This document shows positions 1 through 18,567 of a stretch of DNA of 64,000 nucleotides, piece by piece (position 1 is the stretch's first letter; each line of letters begins with the position of its first letter). The position numbers and the translations under genes are program-made. The stretch covers positions 992,001 to 1,056,000 of the forward strand of contig NZ_JAJOYR010000001.1 in assembly GCF_021202945.1 (NCBI RefSeq). The letters run 5' to 3'. The notes under the pieces are model-generated. The model did not search any database. It worked only from the letters and a program-made list of their open reading frames with translations, and was not told where the DNA came from. This stretch comes from Stenotrophomonas sp. SY1. Its GTDB lineage: Bacteria > Pseudomonadota > Gammaproteobacteria > Xanthomonadales > Xanthomonadaceae.

Positions 1-72
1 CAGGCGGCCTGCCGGCAGCGCAGGAGGCGGTATGCGAGAATCCGCCGGTACCTTTCTTTCCACGGATTGCCG

Positions 73-864
73 ATGTTCCGAATTGCCATTGCCGCGCTGT
101 TGGGTGCGGCCAGCCTCACCGCCTGTGCACAACAGAAGGCGCCGGCCACCGGTAATGCCACCGCTGCCGCGCCGGCGACCGAAGGCCCGGTCGAGAAGCG
201 CGTGCGTGATGCGCTCAAGGAGCTGGACCCCAATTTCAAGCCGGAATACATCGGTGCGGCACCGTTTCCGGGCTTCCGCGAGGTGATCGTTTCCGGTCAG
301 GTGCTGTACGTCACCGACGACGGCCGTTACCTGATGCAGTCCCAGCCGTACGACATCGAGAAGCGTGCCATGGCCACCAGCCCGGGCCTGCTCACTCATC
401 GCCGCACGTTGCTGGCATCGCTGCCGCATGCTGATCGCATCGTGTTTGCGCCGCCCAATGCCAAGTACACCATCAGCGTGTTTACCGATATCGAATGCGG
501 TTATTGCCGCAAGCTGCATCAGGACATTGCCGAGCTCAACCGCAACGGCATCGCGGTGGAGTACCTAGCCTTCCCGCGCATGGGCTTGGGCAGCAAGGAT
601 TACACCGACATGATTTCGGTGTGGTGCGCCGCTGACCGCAAGGCCGCGCTGACCGCCGCCAAGGGCGGACAGGCAGTGCCGTCGGCAACCTGTACCAACC
701 CGGTGGCCATGCAGTACAACCTTGGCCAGCAGTTGGGCGTGAACGGTACCCCGGCGATCTTCGCTGCCGATGGCAGCCAGTTGGGTGGCTACCTGCCGCC
801 GGGGCAGATCAAGGCCGCGCTGGAGCGCATCGGAGCTGCTGCGACGGTTACCGCCAGCCCCTGA
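73..864 (+). CDS. dsbC: Thiol:disulfide interchange protein DsbC
   Basis: A 263-residue periplasmic disulfide isomerase, which reshuffles wrong disulfides in exported proteins and is kept reduced by DsbD. The N-terminus is an export signal ending in a lipobox-like LTAC, so it may be a lipoprotein. The dimerisation region follows, then a thioredoxin fold with the active-site motif CGYC at residues 142-145 and the cis-proline loop GVNGTPAIF near the C-terminus. Two further cysteines (VWCAADR, ATCTNP) match the structural disulfide of DsbC. I start at the ATG at 73; a TTG two codons earlier is possible. A hairpin terminator follows, and the chitinase gene converges on it. The identification is firm from the motifs and length. 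Confidence 0.93.
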   Translation: MFRIAIAALLGAASLTACAQQKAPATGNATAAAPATEGPVEKRVRDALKELDPNFKPEYIGAAPFPGFREVIVSGQVLYVTDDGRYLMQSQPYDIEKRAMATSPGLLTHRRTLLASLPHADRIVFAPPNAKYTISVFTDIECGYCRKLHQDIAELNRNGIAVEYLAFPRMGLGSKDYTDMISVWCAADRKAALTAAKGGQAVPSATCTNPVAMQYNLGQQLGVNGTPAIFAADGSQLGGYLPPGQIKAALERIGAAATVTASP

Positions 865-891
865 GGCGGCGCTCAAACGCAGATGAAAACA

Positions 892-924
892 AACGTCCTC
901 TCCGGTAACGGGGAGGGCGTTTTG
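892..924 (+). terminator. Rho-independent terminator of dsbC
   Basis: An imperfect stem (left arm AACGTCCTC-TCCG, loop GTAA, right arm CGGGGAGGGCGTT) is followed by TTTTG, 28 bases after the dsbC stop codon. Confidence 0.75.
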
Positions 925-948
925 CGTTGTGTTGCTGGGCAGATGCAG

Positions 949-971
949 TGCCGAGCACGGCTCGGTGCTAC
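949..971 (-). repeat. SMAG-type (GTAG) palindromic repeat
   Basis: Read on the minus strand this 23-base element starts with GTAG and continues into the palindrome ACCGAGC-CGT-GCTCGG. That is the layout described for the Stenotrophomonas GTAG (SMAG) family of REP-like elements. It lies between two convergent terminators. Confidence 0.7.
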
Positions 972-1009
972 AGGCGTTGTGCGTTTGGGTGGAATGGCAT
1001 GACCGTCCA

Positions 1010-1045
1010 AAGAAACGCCCTCCCCGCCGGAGCGGGGAGGGCGTT
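1010..1045 (-). terminator. Rho-independent terminator of the chitinase gene
   Basis: A perfect 14-bp stem (1014-1027 with 1032-1045, loop CGGA), followed on the minus strand by TTTCTTT. It lies about 40 bases past the chitinase stop. Its arms are close relatives of the dsbC terminator arms at 892-921. Confidence 0.85.
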
Positions 1046-1082
1046 CCAGTCCCACCCCCAGGCAGTCAGCAGCCTTGGCTGC

Positions 1083-3248
1083 TTATTTCAGTCCGTTGCT
1101 GATGGCGTTCACCAGCGTGCCCTGTGCGTCGTCGCCACTGAATTCCCAGAAGAACGCGCCGCCCAGGCCCTGCGCCTTGACGTAGGCCATCTTCTCGACG
1201 AGCAGCTCCGGCGTATCCACACTCCAGAACGTGGTGCCGTTGTACAGCCAGGTGGCCTTGGCGCTGTCGTCGCGGTAGACCGGCCAGCCGAGGCCCTTGA
1301 GCACCTTCCAGTCCTGGATGCCGGCCTCGTACTTGCCGGCAGCGGGTCGTCCGCCCTGATACAGACCGTTGTTGGTGGGCGCCACGTTGGTCCAGCCGCG
1401 GCCGTAGAAGCCGACGCCCAGATTCAACTTTGCGGCGGGCACGCCGCGCTGGAGATAGGCCTCGATCGCGTCGTTGCTGTTGTACAGCCGGGTATCGCCG
1501 GTGGATGGATCGGCGGGTGAATCAAACAACGCCGAATGGTGGTTGGTGCGCGGTGCCCAGGCGCCGTGGAAGTCGTAGGTCATCACGTTGATGAAATCCA
1601 GATAGCGGTGATAGCTGCCCGGATCGGTGGCGCGGATCTTGTCGATGCCGGCGCCGACCGCGACGGTCAGCAGCAAACCCGGGCGCACCGCATCGAGCTG
1701 GCGACGGAATTCGGCCATCAGTGCGGTGAAGTTCTCCCGGTCGGCCGGGCTGCCGCAGCTCAGGCCACAGGCGGCCGGATATTCCCAGTCCACATCGATG
1801 CCATCGAAGATGCCTGCCGCCACGCCTGGCCCACCGGCGTTGTCGGTGAACGGCAGGTTGCCCTTGATGTAGGCGTCGATACAGGACGCAACGAACGCCT
1901 GCCGGTTCTCCGGCCGCGCCGCGCTGGCAAAGCCGCGTGACCAGGTCCAGCCGCCCAGCGAGATCAGCACCTTCAGTTGCGGGTGCTTGGCTTTGAGCTG
2001 CCTGAGCTGATTCCAGTTGCCGCGCAGCGGTTGGTTCCAGCTGTCGCCCTTGCCACTGACACTTTCGCTGGCGCCGAAGGCCTTGGTGTAGTCGGCGAAG
2101 GCATCGCCACCGGCGCCGGTGCCGGGATCGGCGGACTGGCTGATCCCCACTTCGCAGCGGTTGTTGCGGACGTTGCCGAAGGCGTAATTGATGTGGGTCA
2201 GCTGCGCGGCCGAGCCGCTGCTGTCGATGTGCTTGACCCGGTAGTTGCGGCCATAGATACCCCACTGGGTGAAGTAGCCGATCACCCGCTTGGCACCACT
2301 GCCGGTGCTGCCATCGCTGCCGCCCGGATCACCACCTCCGGCGGGCAGGGTGCTGGCGTTGATCGGGGCGCTGCTGGCCGAAGCGTTGCCTGCCTTGTCG
2401 CGCGTGCGTACGGCGTAGCGATAGGCGCTGCCCGGTTTCAGGCCGGTGTCCAGATGTGCTGCGGTGGCTGGCGAGGCGACCAGGCGACCGTCGCGGTACA
2501 GGTCGTAGCCGGCCACGCCGCTCCCTCCCGGGTTGTCGCTGGCCGGGTTCCAGCGCAGTTGCAGGCTGACCCGGGTGTGCGCATGCACGGCCAGGCCGGT
2601 GGGCACCGACGGCGCGGTGGTGTCCTTGTTTTCCGCAGGCGCGGCGGTCACGCGCAGGGTGACTGTCGGCGAACGGGTGCTGGCATTGCGGTTGTCGGTG
2701 GCGACGGCACTGAGCACGTACGCGCCGGCCGGCACACTGCGCCAGGACACGCTGTACGGCGCCTGGGTGTCCACCCCGAGCGAGGTACTGCCGTGGAAGA
2801 ATTCGACCTTGCTGATGCTTCCGTCGCTGTCGAAGGCATCGGCGCTGACGGTGATGTTGCTGCCCGCATCGAAGCTGGCGCCGGAGGCGGGCGAGGTCAG
2901 TGCCACACGGGGCGCCTGATTGGCCGACGGCGAGGGGCCGCCACCTTCGCTGTGGCTGCCGTCACAGCGGCCGAGATTGCGGTAGTACCGGCGCCCAGCG
3001 GGGTGATCGGGCGGCGCATTCCATATTTTCTGCTGGACCTGGTAGAGCACGCCGCCCTTGTGCAGGGTCTGGCCCGGTTGGTAGATGGTGGTGCCGATCC
3101 AGGGCTTCACCCCGGTGCAGTCGGCGGCACGGGCGGCGGGCAGGGCGCTCACGCTGCCGGCAATGGCAAGCGCCAACGCCCAGCGGACGCGGGGCCGGAA
3201 AACGGGCGGGCAGACACGCAAGGGGTGGCTTTCGGGATGGTCCGTCAT
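1083..3248 (-). CDS. Secreted GH18 chitinase with chitin-binding and accessory domains
   Basis: A 721-residue extracellular chitinase hydrolysing beta-1,4-N-acetylglucosamine polymers. In order: a long signal peptide (positive stretch, hydrophobic core, cleavage after PAARA near residue 42); a CBM5/12 chitin-binding domain (CTGVKPW ... YQPGQ ... Y-x-N-L-G-R-C); an Ig-like domain (about 100-190); a fibronectin type III domain (about 200-290); and a GH18 barrel with the catalytic motif DGIDVDWEYP, where Glu489 is the acid/base. The ATG at 3248 is preceded by AAGGAGA. The frame stays open much further upstream, but only as antisense of purL. Multidomain exported chitinases are typical type II secretion clients, and the xps operon lies 15 kb away. 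Confidence 0.93.
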   Translation of the reverse strand: MTDHPESHPLRVCPPVFRPRVRWALALAIAGSVSALPAARAADCTGVKPWIGTTIYQPGQTLHKGGVLYQVQQKIWNAPPDHPAGRRYYRNLGRCDGSHSEGGGPSPSANQAPRVALTSPASGASFDAGSNITVSADAFDSDGSISKVEFFHGSTSLGVDTQAPYSVSWRSVPAGAYVLSAVATDNRNASTRSPTVTLRVTAAPAENKDTTAPSVPTGLAVHAHTRVSLQLRWNPASDNPGGSGVAGYDLYRDGRLVASPATAAHLDTGLKPGSAYRYAVRTRDKAGNASASSAPINASTLPAGGGDPGGSDGSTGSGAKRVIGYFTQWGIYGRNYRVKHIDSSGSAAQLTHINYAFGNVRNNRCEVGISQSADPGTGAGGDAFADYTKAFGASESVSGKGDSWNQPLRGNWNQLRQLKAKHPQLKVLISLGGWTWSRGFASAARPENRQAFVASCIDAYIKGNLPFTDNAGGPGVAAGIFDGIDVDWEYPAACGLSCGSPADRENFTALMAEFRRQLDAVRPGLLLTVAVGAGIDKIRATDPGSYHRYLDFINVMTYDFHGAWAPRTNHHSALFDSPADPSTGDTRLYNSNDAIEAYLQRGVPAAKLNLGVGFYGRGWTNVAPTNNGLYQGGRPAAGKYEAGIQDWKVLKGLGWPVYRDDSAKATWLYNGTTFWSVDTPELLVEKMAYVKAQGLGGAFFWEFSGDDAQGTLVNAISNGLK

Positions 3249-3554
3249 GGTCAATCTCCTTGGGTTGGCAGGCGCGCGGCATGCCTTCGGCGTGGCAGGC
3301 GCGGATGCGCCTGGCCGGGGCCGGATTGCGGGGAAGTTCCGTGGGCGGGCAGTGGGCTGGCCTGCGGGCCGGGGCAGCGCCGCCGGCCGGGTGAGGATAA
3401 CGGCGGCAAAACGTAACCCCACTTTCAACCTGCCGGCGGAGCGCCACAACGTGACCGAGGTCATCCCGAATGCCCGGCTGAACCGGAAAACAGGGGCGAG
3501 GCGGCCGACTCCGGTACAATGCCGGGCCCGATTCCTAACCATGGTCTCCCGGAC
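3249..3554. promoter_or_regulatory. Divergent control region between chitinase and purL
   Basis: About 300 bases without a gene. It holds the chitinase ribosome-binding site (AAGGAGA on the minus strand near 3254-3260) and, on the plus strand, a TACAAT at 3515-3520 that could be the purL -10 box. No convincing -35 box or operator was seen. Confidence 0.4.
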
Positions 3555-6500
3555 ATGATCGTCCTCGAGGGCGCAGCTGCCCTTTCGCCGTTCCGCCGCG
3601 AACGTCTTGAATCCCGCCTGCAGTCCATCGCCGCCGACCTGCGTATCACCGGTGCCTGGCATGTCTATTTCACCCAAGCTGCCGATGCCGGTGCGGTCGA
3701 CCTGACCACGCTGGGCCGCATCGTGCAGGGCCAGCCGCAGCCGGCCGAACGCGCAGACGGCGCGGTGTCTCGCTACGTGGTGCCGCGCCTGGGCACGCTC
3801 TCGCCGTGGTCGAGCAAGGCCACCGAGCTGGTGCGCGGCGCCGGCCTGGCGATCCAGCGCGTCGAGCGCGGTACCCGCATCGACCTGAGCGGCTGGCCGA
3901 CCGACCCGGCCCAGCAGGCCGCCGTGGCCAAGCTGCTGCACGACCCGATGACGCAGTCGCTGCTGACCGACATCGGGCAGGCGCAGGCACTGCTCACCAG
4001 CCTGGCGCGAGGCCAGCTGGAGCGCATCGCCCTGGCCGACCTGGAAAGCGCCAACAAGCGCCTGGGCCTGGCCCTTGCCGATGACGAGATCGACTACCTG
4101 CGCCAGCGCTACACCGAGCTGGGCCGCGATCCGTCCGACGTCGAGCTGATGATGTTCGCGCAGGCCAATTCCGAGCACTGCCGCCACAAGATCTTCAACG
4201 CCAGCTGGACGATTGATGGACACGAGCAGGACCGCTCGCTGTTCAAGATGATCAAGAACACCCACCAGCAGACCCCGCAGCACACGTTGAGCGCGTACAG
4301 CGACAACGCCGCGGTGATCGAAGGCGAGCCGGCCGCGCGTTACCGCCCGGACCCGGCCACCGGCAAGTATCGCAGCGAAGCGGTGGTACCCAGCGCCTTC
4401 CAGATCAAGGTGGAAACCCACAACCATCCGACCGCGATCGCCCCGTTTCCGGGCGCATCGACCGGCGCCGGTGGTGAAATCCGCGACGAAGGCGCAACCG
4501 GCCGCGGCGGCAAGCCCAAGGCGGGCCTGACCGGTTTCTCGGTCTCGCACCTGCGCATCCCGACCCTGCCGCAGCCGTGGGAAGCGCCGCGCGCGTTGAA
4601 CCCGCGCATGGCACCGGCGCTGGACATCATGCTCGACGGCCCGCTAGGCGGCGCCGCGTTCAACAACGAGTTCGGCCGCCCGAACCTGCTCGGTTACTTC
4701 CGCAGCTTCGAGCTGCCCGAAGGCGAGATCACCCGCGCCTACGACAAGCCGATCATGCTGGCCGGTGGCCTGGGCGCGATCGACCGAGTGCAGGTGGACA
4801 AGCTGCTGCTGCAGGAAGGCGACGTGGTCATCGTGCTCGGCGGCCCGGCGATGCTGATCGGCCTGGGCGGCGGTGCCGCTTCGTCGGTGGCTTCTGGCGA
4901 AAGCGCCGAAGACCTGGATTTCGCCAGCGTGCAGCGCGACAACCCGGAAATGGAGCGTCGCTGCCAGGAAGTGATCGACCGTTGCGTTGCCATGGGCACC
5001 GACAACCCGATCAAGTTCTTCCATGACGTTGGCGCCGGTGGCCTGTCCAACGCCATCCCGGAACTGCTGCACGACTCCGGCGTGGGTGGTGTGATCGATA
5101 TGGGCAAGGTGCCCACCGACGATCCGTCGCTTTCGCCGCTGGAACTGTGGTGCAACGAATCGCAGGAGCGCTACGTGCTGGGCATCCCGGCCGGGCGCTT
5201 GGCCGAGTTCACCGAAATCTGCGCACGCGAGCGTTGCCCGTTCGCCGCGGTTGGCATCGCCACCGCCGAGGAACGCCTGGTTGTCGCTTACGGCGCTACG
5301 CCGGGCAACATTCCGGCCGATGCACCGATCGACCTGCCGATGGACGTGCTGTTCGGCAAGGCGCCGAAGATGCATCGTGACACCACGCATCCGGCTGCAC
5401 CGCGTTGGCCGCAGCTCAAGACCGCCGGCATCAACCTGCATGAAGCCGGCCTGCGCGTGTTGGCGCATCCGACCGTTGCTTCCAAGAGCTTCCTGGTCAC
5501 CATCGGTGACCGCAGCGTCGGCGGCTTGACCGCGCGCGAGCAGATGATCGGCCCGTGGCAGCTGCCGATGGCCGATGTCGCCATCACCCTGGCTGGTTTT
5601 GACACCTACGCCGGTGAAGCGATGTCGCTGGGCGAGCGTACCCCGCTGGCCCTGCTCAACGCCGCCGCCTCGGCGCGCATGGCGGTGGGCGAAGCCATCA
5701 CCAACCTGTGCGCCGCGCCGGTGACCTCGCTGGACACGGTGAAGCTGTCGGCCAACTGGATGGCCGCCTGCGGCCATGACGGCGAAGACGCGCTGCTGTA
5801 CGACGCGGTCAAGGCGGTGGGCATGGAACTGTGCCCGCAGCTGGACATCAGCATCCCGGTGGGCAAGGACTCGCTGTCGATGCAGGCGCAGTGGCAGGCT
5901 GACGGCAAGGCCGAGAAGTCGGTGTCGCCGGTGTCGCTGGTGATCTCGGCGTTCGCGCCGGTGGTCGATGCGCGCCAGCAGCTGACCCCGCTGCTCGACC
6001 GCGAGACCGAAAGCGAGTTGTGGCTGATTGGCCTGGGTGCTGGCAAGCAGCGTCTGGGTGGTTCGATCCTGGCCCAGACTCAGGCCGACCACAGCGCCTT
6101 GCCGGCGTTTGCCGGTGAAGTGCCGGACCTGGACGATCCCGAGCGCCTGCGTGGGTTCTTCGAACTGATCCGCGATGCACGTGAAGCCGGCCTGCTGCTG
6201 GCCTATCACGACCGCAGCGACGGTGGTGCGTTCGCCGCGCTGTGCGAGATGTCGTTCGCCTCGCGTCAGGGCCTGGACATCGTGCTCGATGCCTGGGGCG
6301 ATGATCCGTTCCGCAGCCTGTTCAATGAAGAACTCGGCGCCGTGGTGCAGATCGCCAGGGAAGACCGCGCCGCGTTCGCCGACCTGGTCGAACGCCATGC
6401 ACTGACCGAATGCGCGCAGCGCATCGCCCGCCCGACCACCGCGCCGGTGGTGCGCGTGCAACTGGGCGGCGAAAGCCTGGCCGAATGGCGCTGGGAAGAG

Positions 6501-7436
6501 TTGTTCGATGCCTGGTGGTCGGTGACCCACGCCATGCAGAAGCTGCGTGACAACCCGGAAGCGGCCGACCAGGAACGCGCGGTGGCCCGCAACTTCAACG
6601 CCCCGGGCCTGAAGCCGAAGCTGAGCTTCGACCCGGCCGAGGACGTGGCGGCACCGTTCATCGCCACCGGTGCGCGGCCGAAGATCGCGATCCTGCGCGA
6701 GCAGGGTGTCAACGGCCAGATCGAGATGGCCAACATCTTCGAGCGCGTTGGTTTTGATGCCTACGACGTGCACATGAGCGACCTGATCGCCGGCCGCGTG
6801 CAGCTGTCCGATTTCCGCGGCCTGGCCGCGTGCGGCGGCTTCAGCTACGGCGACGTGCTCGGTGCCGGCCGTGGCTGGGCGACCTCGATCCTGGAGCGCC
6901 CGGCGTTGCGTGAGGCGTTCGCCGCCTTCTTCGCCCGCCCGGATACCTTCGCGCTGGGCGTGTGCAATGGTTGCCAGATGATCAGCCAGCTCAAGGACAT
7001 CATCCCCGGTGCCGAGCACTGGCCGACCTTCCTGCGCAACCGCAGCGAGCAGTTCGAGGCCCGTACCGCCCTGCTGGAAGTGCAGGAGTCGCCGTCGATC
7101 CTGCTGCGTGGCATGGCCGGCTCGCGCCTGCCGGTGGCCGTGGCCCACGGAGAAGGCTATGCCCACTTCGACAGCGCGGTGGACCAGGCGGCGGCCAGCG
7201 TCGCGTTGCGTTACGTCGATGGTGATGGCCGCGTGGCCGAGCAATACCCGCTGAACCCGAACGGTTCGCCGGACGGCATCACCGGCCTGACCAGCAGCGA
7301 TGGCCGCGTCACCATCCTGATGCCGCACCCGGAGCGCACCCCGCGCACGGTCAACCTGAGCTGGGCACCGAGCAGCTGGGGCGAGGACTCGCCGTGGCTG
7401 CGGATGTTCCGCAATGCGCGCGTATGGTGCGGCTGA
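3555..7436 (+). CDS. purL: Phosphoribosylformylglycinamidine synthase (large PurL)
   Basis: A 1293-residue single-chain FGAM synthase, the fourth step of de novo purine synthesis: FGAR, glutamine and ATP give FGAM. It carries the N-terminal PurS-like part, two AIRS-like halves (motifs [19 protein letters not shown] and [20 protein letters not shown]) and a C-terminal class I glutamine amidotransferase domain. That domain has its nucleophile in GVCNGCQM (Cys about 1137) and the partner His-Glu in PHPERTPR. The length is that of the gammaproteobacterial large form. I start at the ATG at 3555 (MIVLEG), as homologues do; an ATG 12 codons upstream is in frame but lies where a promoter would sit. 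A strong terminator follows. Confidence 0.97.
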   Translation: MIVLEGAAALSPFRRERLESRLQSIAADLRITGAWHVYFTQAADAGAVDLTTLGRIVQGQPQPAERADGAVSRYVVPRLGTLSPWSSKATELVRGAGLAIQRVERGTRIDLSGWPTDPAQQAAVAKLLHDPMTQSLLTDIGQAQALLTSLARGQLERIALADLESANKRLGLALADDEIDYLRQRYTELGRDPSDVELMMFAQANSEHCRHKIFNASWTIDGHEQDRSLFKMIKNTHQQTPQHTLSAYSDNAAVIEGEPAARYRPDPATGKYRSEAVVPSAFQIKVETHNHPTAIAPFPGASTGAGGEIRDEGATGRGGKPKAGLTGFSVSHLRIPTLPQPWEAPRALNPRMAPALDIMLDGPLGGAAFNNEFGRPNLLGYFRSFELPEGEITRAYDKPIMLAGGLGAIDRVQVDKLLLQEGDVVIVLGGPAMLIGLGGGAASSVASGESAEDLDFASVQRDNPEMERRCQEVIDRCVAMGTDNPIKFFHDVGAGGLSNAIPELLHDSGVGGVIDMGKVPTDDPSLSPLELWCNESQERYVLGIPAGRLAEFTEICARERCPFAAVGIATAEERLVVAYGATPGNIPADAPIDLPMDVLFGKAPKMHRDTTHPAAPRWPQLKTAGINLHEAGLRVLAHPTVASKSFLVTIGDRSVGGLTAREQMIGPWQLPMADVAITLAGFDTYAGEAMSLGERTPLALLNAAASARMAVGEAITNLCAAPVTSLDTVKLSANWMAACGHDGEDALLYDAVKAVGMELCPQLDISIPVGKDSLSMQAQWQADGKAEKSVSPVSLVISAFAPVVDARQQLTPLLDRETESELWLIGLGAGKQRLGGSILAQTQADHSALPAFAGEVPDLDDPERLRGFFELIRDAREAGLLLAYHDRSDGGAFAALCEMSFASRQGLDIVLDAWGDDPFRSLFNEELGAVVQIAREDRAAFADLVERHALTECAQRIARPTTAPVVRVQLGGESLAEWRWEELFDAWWSVTHAMQKLRDNPEAADQERAVARNFNAPGLKPKLSFDPAEDVAAPFIATGARPKIAILREQGVNGQIEMANIFERVGFDAYDVHMSDLIAGRVQLSDFRGLAACGGFSYGDVLGAGRGWATSILERPALREAFAAFFARPDTFALGVCNGCQMISQLKDIIPGAEHWPTFLRNRSEQFEARTALLEVQESPSILLRGMAGSRLPVAVAHGEGYAHFDSAVDQAAASVALRYVDGDGRVAEQYPLNPNGSPDGITGLTSSDGRVTILMPHPERTPRTVNLSWAPSSWGEDSPWLRMFRNARVWCG

Positions 7437-7485
7437 GCCCGTTCCAGCGGGATTGAATCCCGTTCAGGCACAAGGCCGTCATGAG

Positions 7486-7517
7486 AACCCGCAGACCCCG
7501 GTCTGCGGGTTTTTTAT
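7486..7517 (+). terminator. Rho-independent terminator of purL
   Basis: A 12-bp stem (AACCCGCAGACC with GGTCTGCGGGTT) followed by TTTTATT, 50 bases after the purL stop codon. Confidence 0.93.
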
Positions 7518-8116
7518 TGTGCTGAACAGGGGCGGTGATTGGCCAGCGGTCGACACATCTGCCGCGTTGTCACATGGCGCAGGGCGGCAGCGATCAGGCT
7601 GACGCCGATGCGCGGCTGTTCCGCAACGCAAAAGAATGGTTCGGCTGAATAGGCGACACCGAAAAAATTTCGGCTGAAACCAAAAAAACCGCCGAGACGC
7701 CCGCAGGTCAACGCTTATGGGGATTTTTCATCTGAGGCTGCCGGCCATTGCCCGGCGCCGGTGGGCTGCCCGCTGTCCGGGTTTTTCACGGGTACATCGG
7801 ATTGTTTCTTAAGAACTTTCTCGATGGCGACCGTTCCCGAAAGGCCTCATTTGAGGCGTCTGTCACAAAATGACCGTTGATCGTCAAAAGCTTGACGGTT
7901 GATGAATGGTCATTCAACACTCGAACCATCCTGTAGCAAACCCCTGCGTATGGAACGCAGCGGGGGAGCCACGACAGGCGTGAGCCTCACGTGTCCGGCA
8001 TGGCCGGGCGGCGGGATCCAAAACACACCTCAGGGGGATCGTCGGGCGCCCTCGGCCCGGCGATGGCGCTTTTCTGCGAGCGGAAGAAAACCAGCCACTT
8101 ACAAGGAGCAGTGACG
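7518..8116 (+). promoter_or_regulatory. Long leader / control region of the adhesin gene
   Basis: Six hundred bases with no credible gene and visibly lower GC than the surroundings. It contains a palindrome GCCTCA-TT-TGAGGC (7844-7857) and a nested inverted repeat at 7869-7914: outer arms AATGACC/GGTCATT, inner arms CGTCAA/TTGACG, with GTTGAT repeated after two of the arms. AAGGAG at 8103-8108 is the adhesin ribosome-binding site. The nested repeat looks like an operator, but no regulator can be named. Confidence 0.5.
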
Positions 8117-16291
<8,175 letters not shown>

Positions 16292-16306
16292 GCACGATGA
16301 GGTTTC

Positions 16307-16330
16307 GCCCCCGCCCGCTGCGGCGGGGGC
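16307..16330 (+). terminator. Hairpin after the adhesin gene
   Basis: A perfect 9-bp stem, GCCCCCGCC with GGCGGGGGC, 15 bases after the stop codon. There is no T tract, so termination is only likely, not certain. Confidence 0.45.
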
Positions 16331-16452
16331 ATCCGGGTTCGTGTCCGCCCGCTGTTTCATCCCCCTGACGCAGCGGGTGCGAGCCGGGAAGGCAAGGCAA
16401 TGCAATGCAGCAATGGAGTTCCATCCCTGTTCCACCAGACGAGAGATCGAAC

Positions 16453-18324
16453 ATGAAAAAGACCAAGCTTGGAATGGCAGTTGCCGGTGTCGTGCTGATG
16501 GCTTCAATCGTTGTTCCCGTCGCTTCGGCGGCCGGCCCCGGCGCGCCGATGCAGACACGTCCGCTGAGCAGCGCACCGGCCGCAGGCGAGGGTGGTTATC
16601 GCTTCGTGGTGAAGTACCGTGCCGGCGCCAGCGAACTGCGTGATTCGGCTGCGGCCAACCAGGGCATCAATGCGGCCGCTTCCCGTGCAGGTTTGAACCG
16701 TGCGCTGCCGGCCACGGCACGCTCGGCTGCACGTCCGGCGGCCAGTGCGGCGTTGCTGCGGCGCATGGGCAGCCCGGGCTGGGCGGTGGTCAAGACCTCG
16801 CGCTCGCTCGATGGCGCCGAGGCGGCGAATTTCATCCGCGAAATGAAGGCCAATCCGACGGTGGAGAGCGTGGAGATCGACCGGCTGTACCACCACATGG
16901 CCACCGAAACCCCGAGCTTCACCCCGAACGATCCGCAGACCTTCGCGCAGTGGAACTTCTACAACGCACTGAGTGGCGTCAACGCCACCGAGGCGTGGGA
17001 CATCTCGCAGGGCGAAGGCGTGGTGGTGGCGGTGATCGACACCGGCATCGCGCAGGGCAATCCGGACCTGCAGACCGCCGTCATTCCCGGTTACGACATG
17101 ATCAGCGACAAGCGCGTTTCGCGTCGTGCGACCGATGACCGTGTTGTCGGCGGTTGGGACGTGGGCGATTGGGTCGAGCAGAACTATTGCACCGGCTGGG
17201 CAAGCGCCAATCCGCATGATGCCGATGTCAGTTCGTGGCATGGCAGCCATGTCTCGGGCACCATCGCGCAGGACACCAACAACGGCCTCAACTTCGCCGG
17301 TTTGGCGTTCAAATCGAAAGTCATGCCGGTGCGCGTGCTGGGTTCGTGCGGTGGCTTCGGCAGCGATATCGCCGACGGCATCATCTGGGCTGCCGGCGGC
17401 GCCGTGCCGGGCCTGCCGACCAACCAGACGCCGGCTGAAGTGATCAACATGAGCCTGGGCAGCGGTGGGCCGGCAAGCTGCCCGACCATCTATCAGGACG
17501 CCATCAATCAGGCCATCGGCCTGGGCAGCATCATCGTGGTGGCGGCAGGCAACAGCAACGGCAATGCCGGCAGCTACACGATGTCCTCATGCAACAACGT
17601 CATCTCGGTAGGTGCCACCGGCTTCAACGGCGGCAAGACCTATTACTCCAACTACGGGCCGCGTGTGGACCTGTCCGCACCGGGTGGCAACGCTGAGCAG
17701 AACAACAACGGCTGGATCTGGCAGGTGACCAACAAGGGCCAGCAGGGGCCGACCAGTGAATGGGGACCGACCGGCATGGTGGGCACCTCCATGGCGTCGC
17801 CGCACGTGGCCGCTGCTGCGGCGATGATCCAGAGCGTGGTCGATACGCCGCTGACCTGGGCGCAGATGCGCGAGCTGCTGGTCTCCACGGTCAAGCCGTT
17901 CCCGGTGGCCATCCCGGCCGCCACGCCGATCGGCGCCGGCATCCTGGATCTCAAGGCGGCGCTGGACAAGGCAACCACACCGCCGTGTGACCCGAATGTG
18001 GACGACTGCGGCCCGGTGGCCACGCCGCTGGTCAACAAGGTGGCAGTGGGTGGGCTGGCCGGCGGCGTCGGCAACGAAGTGCTGTACAGCTTCGAGGCCG
18101 AGGCCGGCAAGGTGCTGACCTTCATGACCTACGGTGGCACCGGTGACGTGTCGCTGTATGTCAGCCACGACAAGGAGCCGACCGCCGCCTCCTCCGACGC
18201 ACGTTCCACCCGCGCTGGCAACAGTGAGACGGTGCGCTTCACCACGCCCAAGGCAGGCACGTACTTCATCAAGCTGGTGGGCGTTGCCCCGTACTCGGGC
18301 GTGACTCTGGTGGCTCGCCAGTAA
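16453..18324 (+). CDS. Secreted subtilisin-like serine protease (S8 family) with PPC domain
   Basis: A 623-residue extracellular serine peptidase. It has a signal peptide ending near PVASA, then a prodomain (about 40-150, including YRFVVKYRAGAS). The catalytic domain has Asp196 in VAVIDTGI, His263 in HGSHVSG and Ser446 in GTSMASPH. A C-terminal pre-peptidase (PPC) domain (about 535-623) is normally removed during or after export. The ATG at 16453 is chosen because a signal peptide follows at once; the frame is open 16 codons further up. Similar Xanthomonadaceae enzymes are known to leave by the type II system, and the xps operon starts 240 bases downstream. The exact substrate is unknown. Confidence 0.93.
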   Translation: MKKTKLGMAVAGVVLMASIVVPVASAAGPGAPMQTRPLSSAPAAGEGGYRFVVKYRAGASELRDSAAANQGINAAASRAGLNRALPATARSAARPAASAALLRRMGSPGWAVVKTSRSLDGAEAANFIREMKANPTVESVEIDRLYHHMATETPSFTPNDPQTFAQWNFYNALSGVNATEAWDISQGEGVVVAVIDTGIAQGNPDLQTAVIPGYDMISDKRVSRRATDDRVVGGWDVGDWVEQNYCTGWASANPHDADVSSWHGSHVSGTIAQDTNNGLNFAGLAFKSKVMPVRVLGSCGGFGSDIADGIIWAAGGAVPGLPTNQTPAEVINMSLGSGGPASCPTIYQDAINQAIGLGSIIVVAAGNSNGNAGSYTMSSCNNVISVGATGFNGGKTYYSNYGPRVDLSAPGGNAEQNNNGWIWQVTNKGQQGPTSEWGPTGMVGTSMASPHVAAAAAMIQSVVDTPLTWAQMRELLVSTVKPFPVAIPAATPIGAGILDLKAALDKATTPPCDPNVDDCGPVATPLVNKVAVGGLAGGVGNEVLYSFEAEAGKVLTFMTYGGTGDVSLYVSHDKEPTAASSDARSTRAGNSETVRFTTPKAGTYFIKLVGVAPYSGVTLVARQ

Positions 18325-18345
18325 CTGGTTGTTGCAGCACTTTCG

Positions 18346-18374
18346 AACCCCGGCAATGCCGGGGTTCTTTTTTT
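18346..18374 (+). terminator. Rho-independent terminator of the protease gene
   Basis: A perfect 9-bp stem (AACCCCGGC / GCCGGGGTT, loop AAT) followed by CTTTTTTTTC. It separates the protease from the secretion operon. Confidence 0.95.
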
Positions 18375-18567
18375 CGGGGTGCTCGGTCCGGCGACAACGT
18401 GTTGACCGTCGCGCGGATCCAATGGCGGTGCCGGCCCGTCTTGCGGGCGGAATGCAACGCGCCTGATCATGTGTCGGTGCAGATACCGGCACCACGGAAA
18501 AGGGCATCGGATCGCACGCGGATGGCGGGAAAGAACTGCTAAAGTCCGGCCATCACAGGAGGAATGC

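Noticed and set aside
3249..4550. Upstream extension of the chitinase frame to 1155 codons
   Set aside because: The extra 430 codons run antisense through purL. The signal peptide and a good ribosome-binding site are at 3248.
4644..7328. An 894-codon minus-strand frame inside purL
   Set aside because: Its composition is His/Gln/Arg-rich, it shows no domain, and purL on the other strand is certain.
7991..8116. An N-terminal extension of the adhesin by 42 codons
   Set aside because: It would place hydrophilic residues before the extended signal peptide, and the ribosome-binding site AAGGAG belongs to the ATG at 8117.
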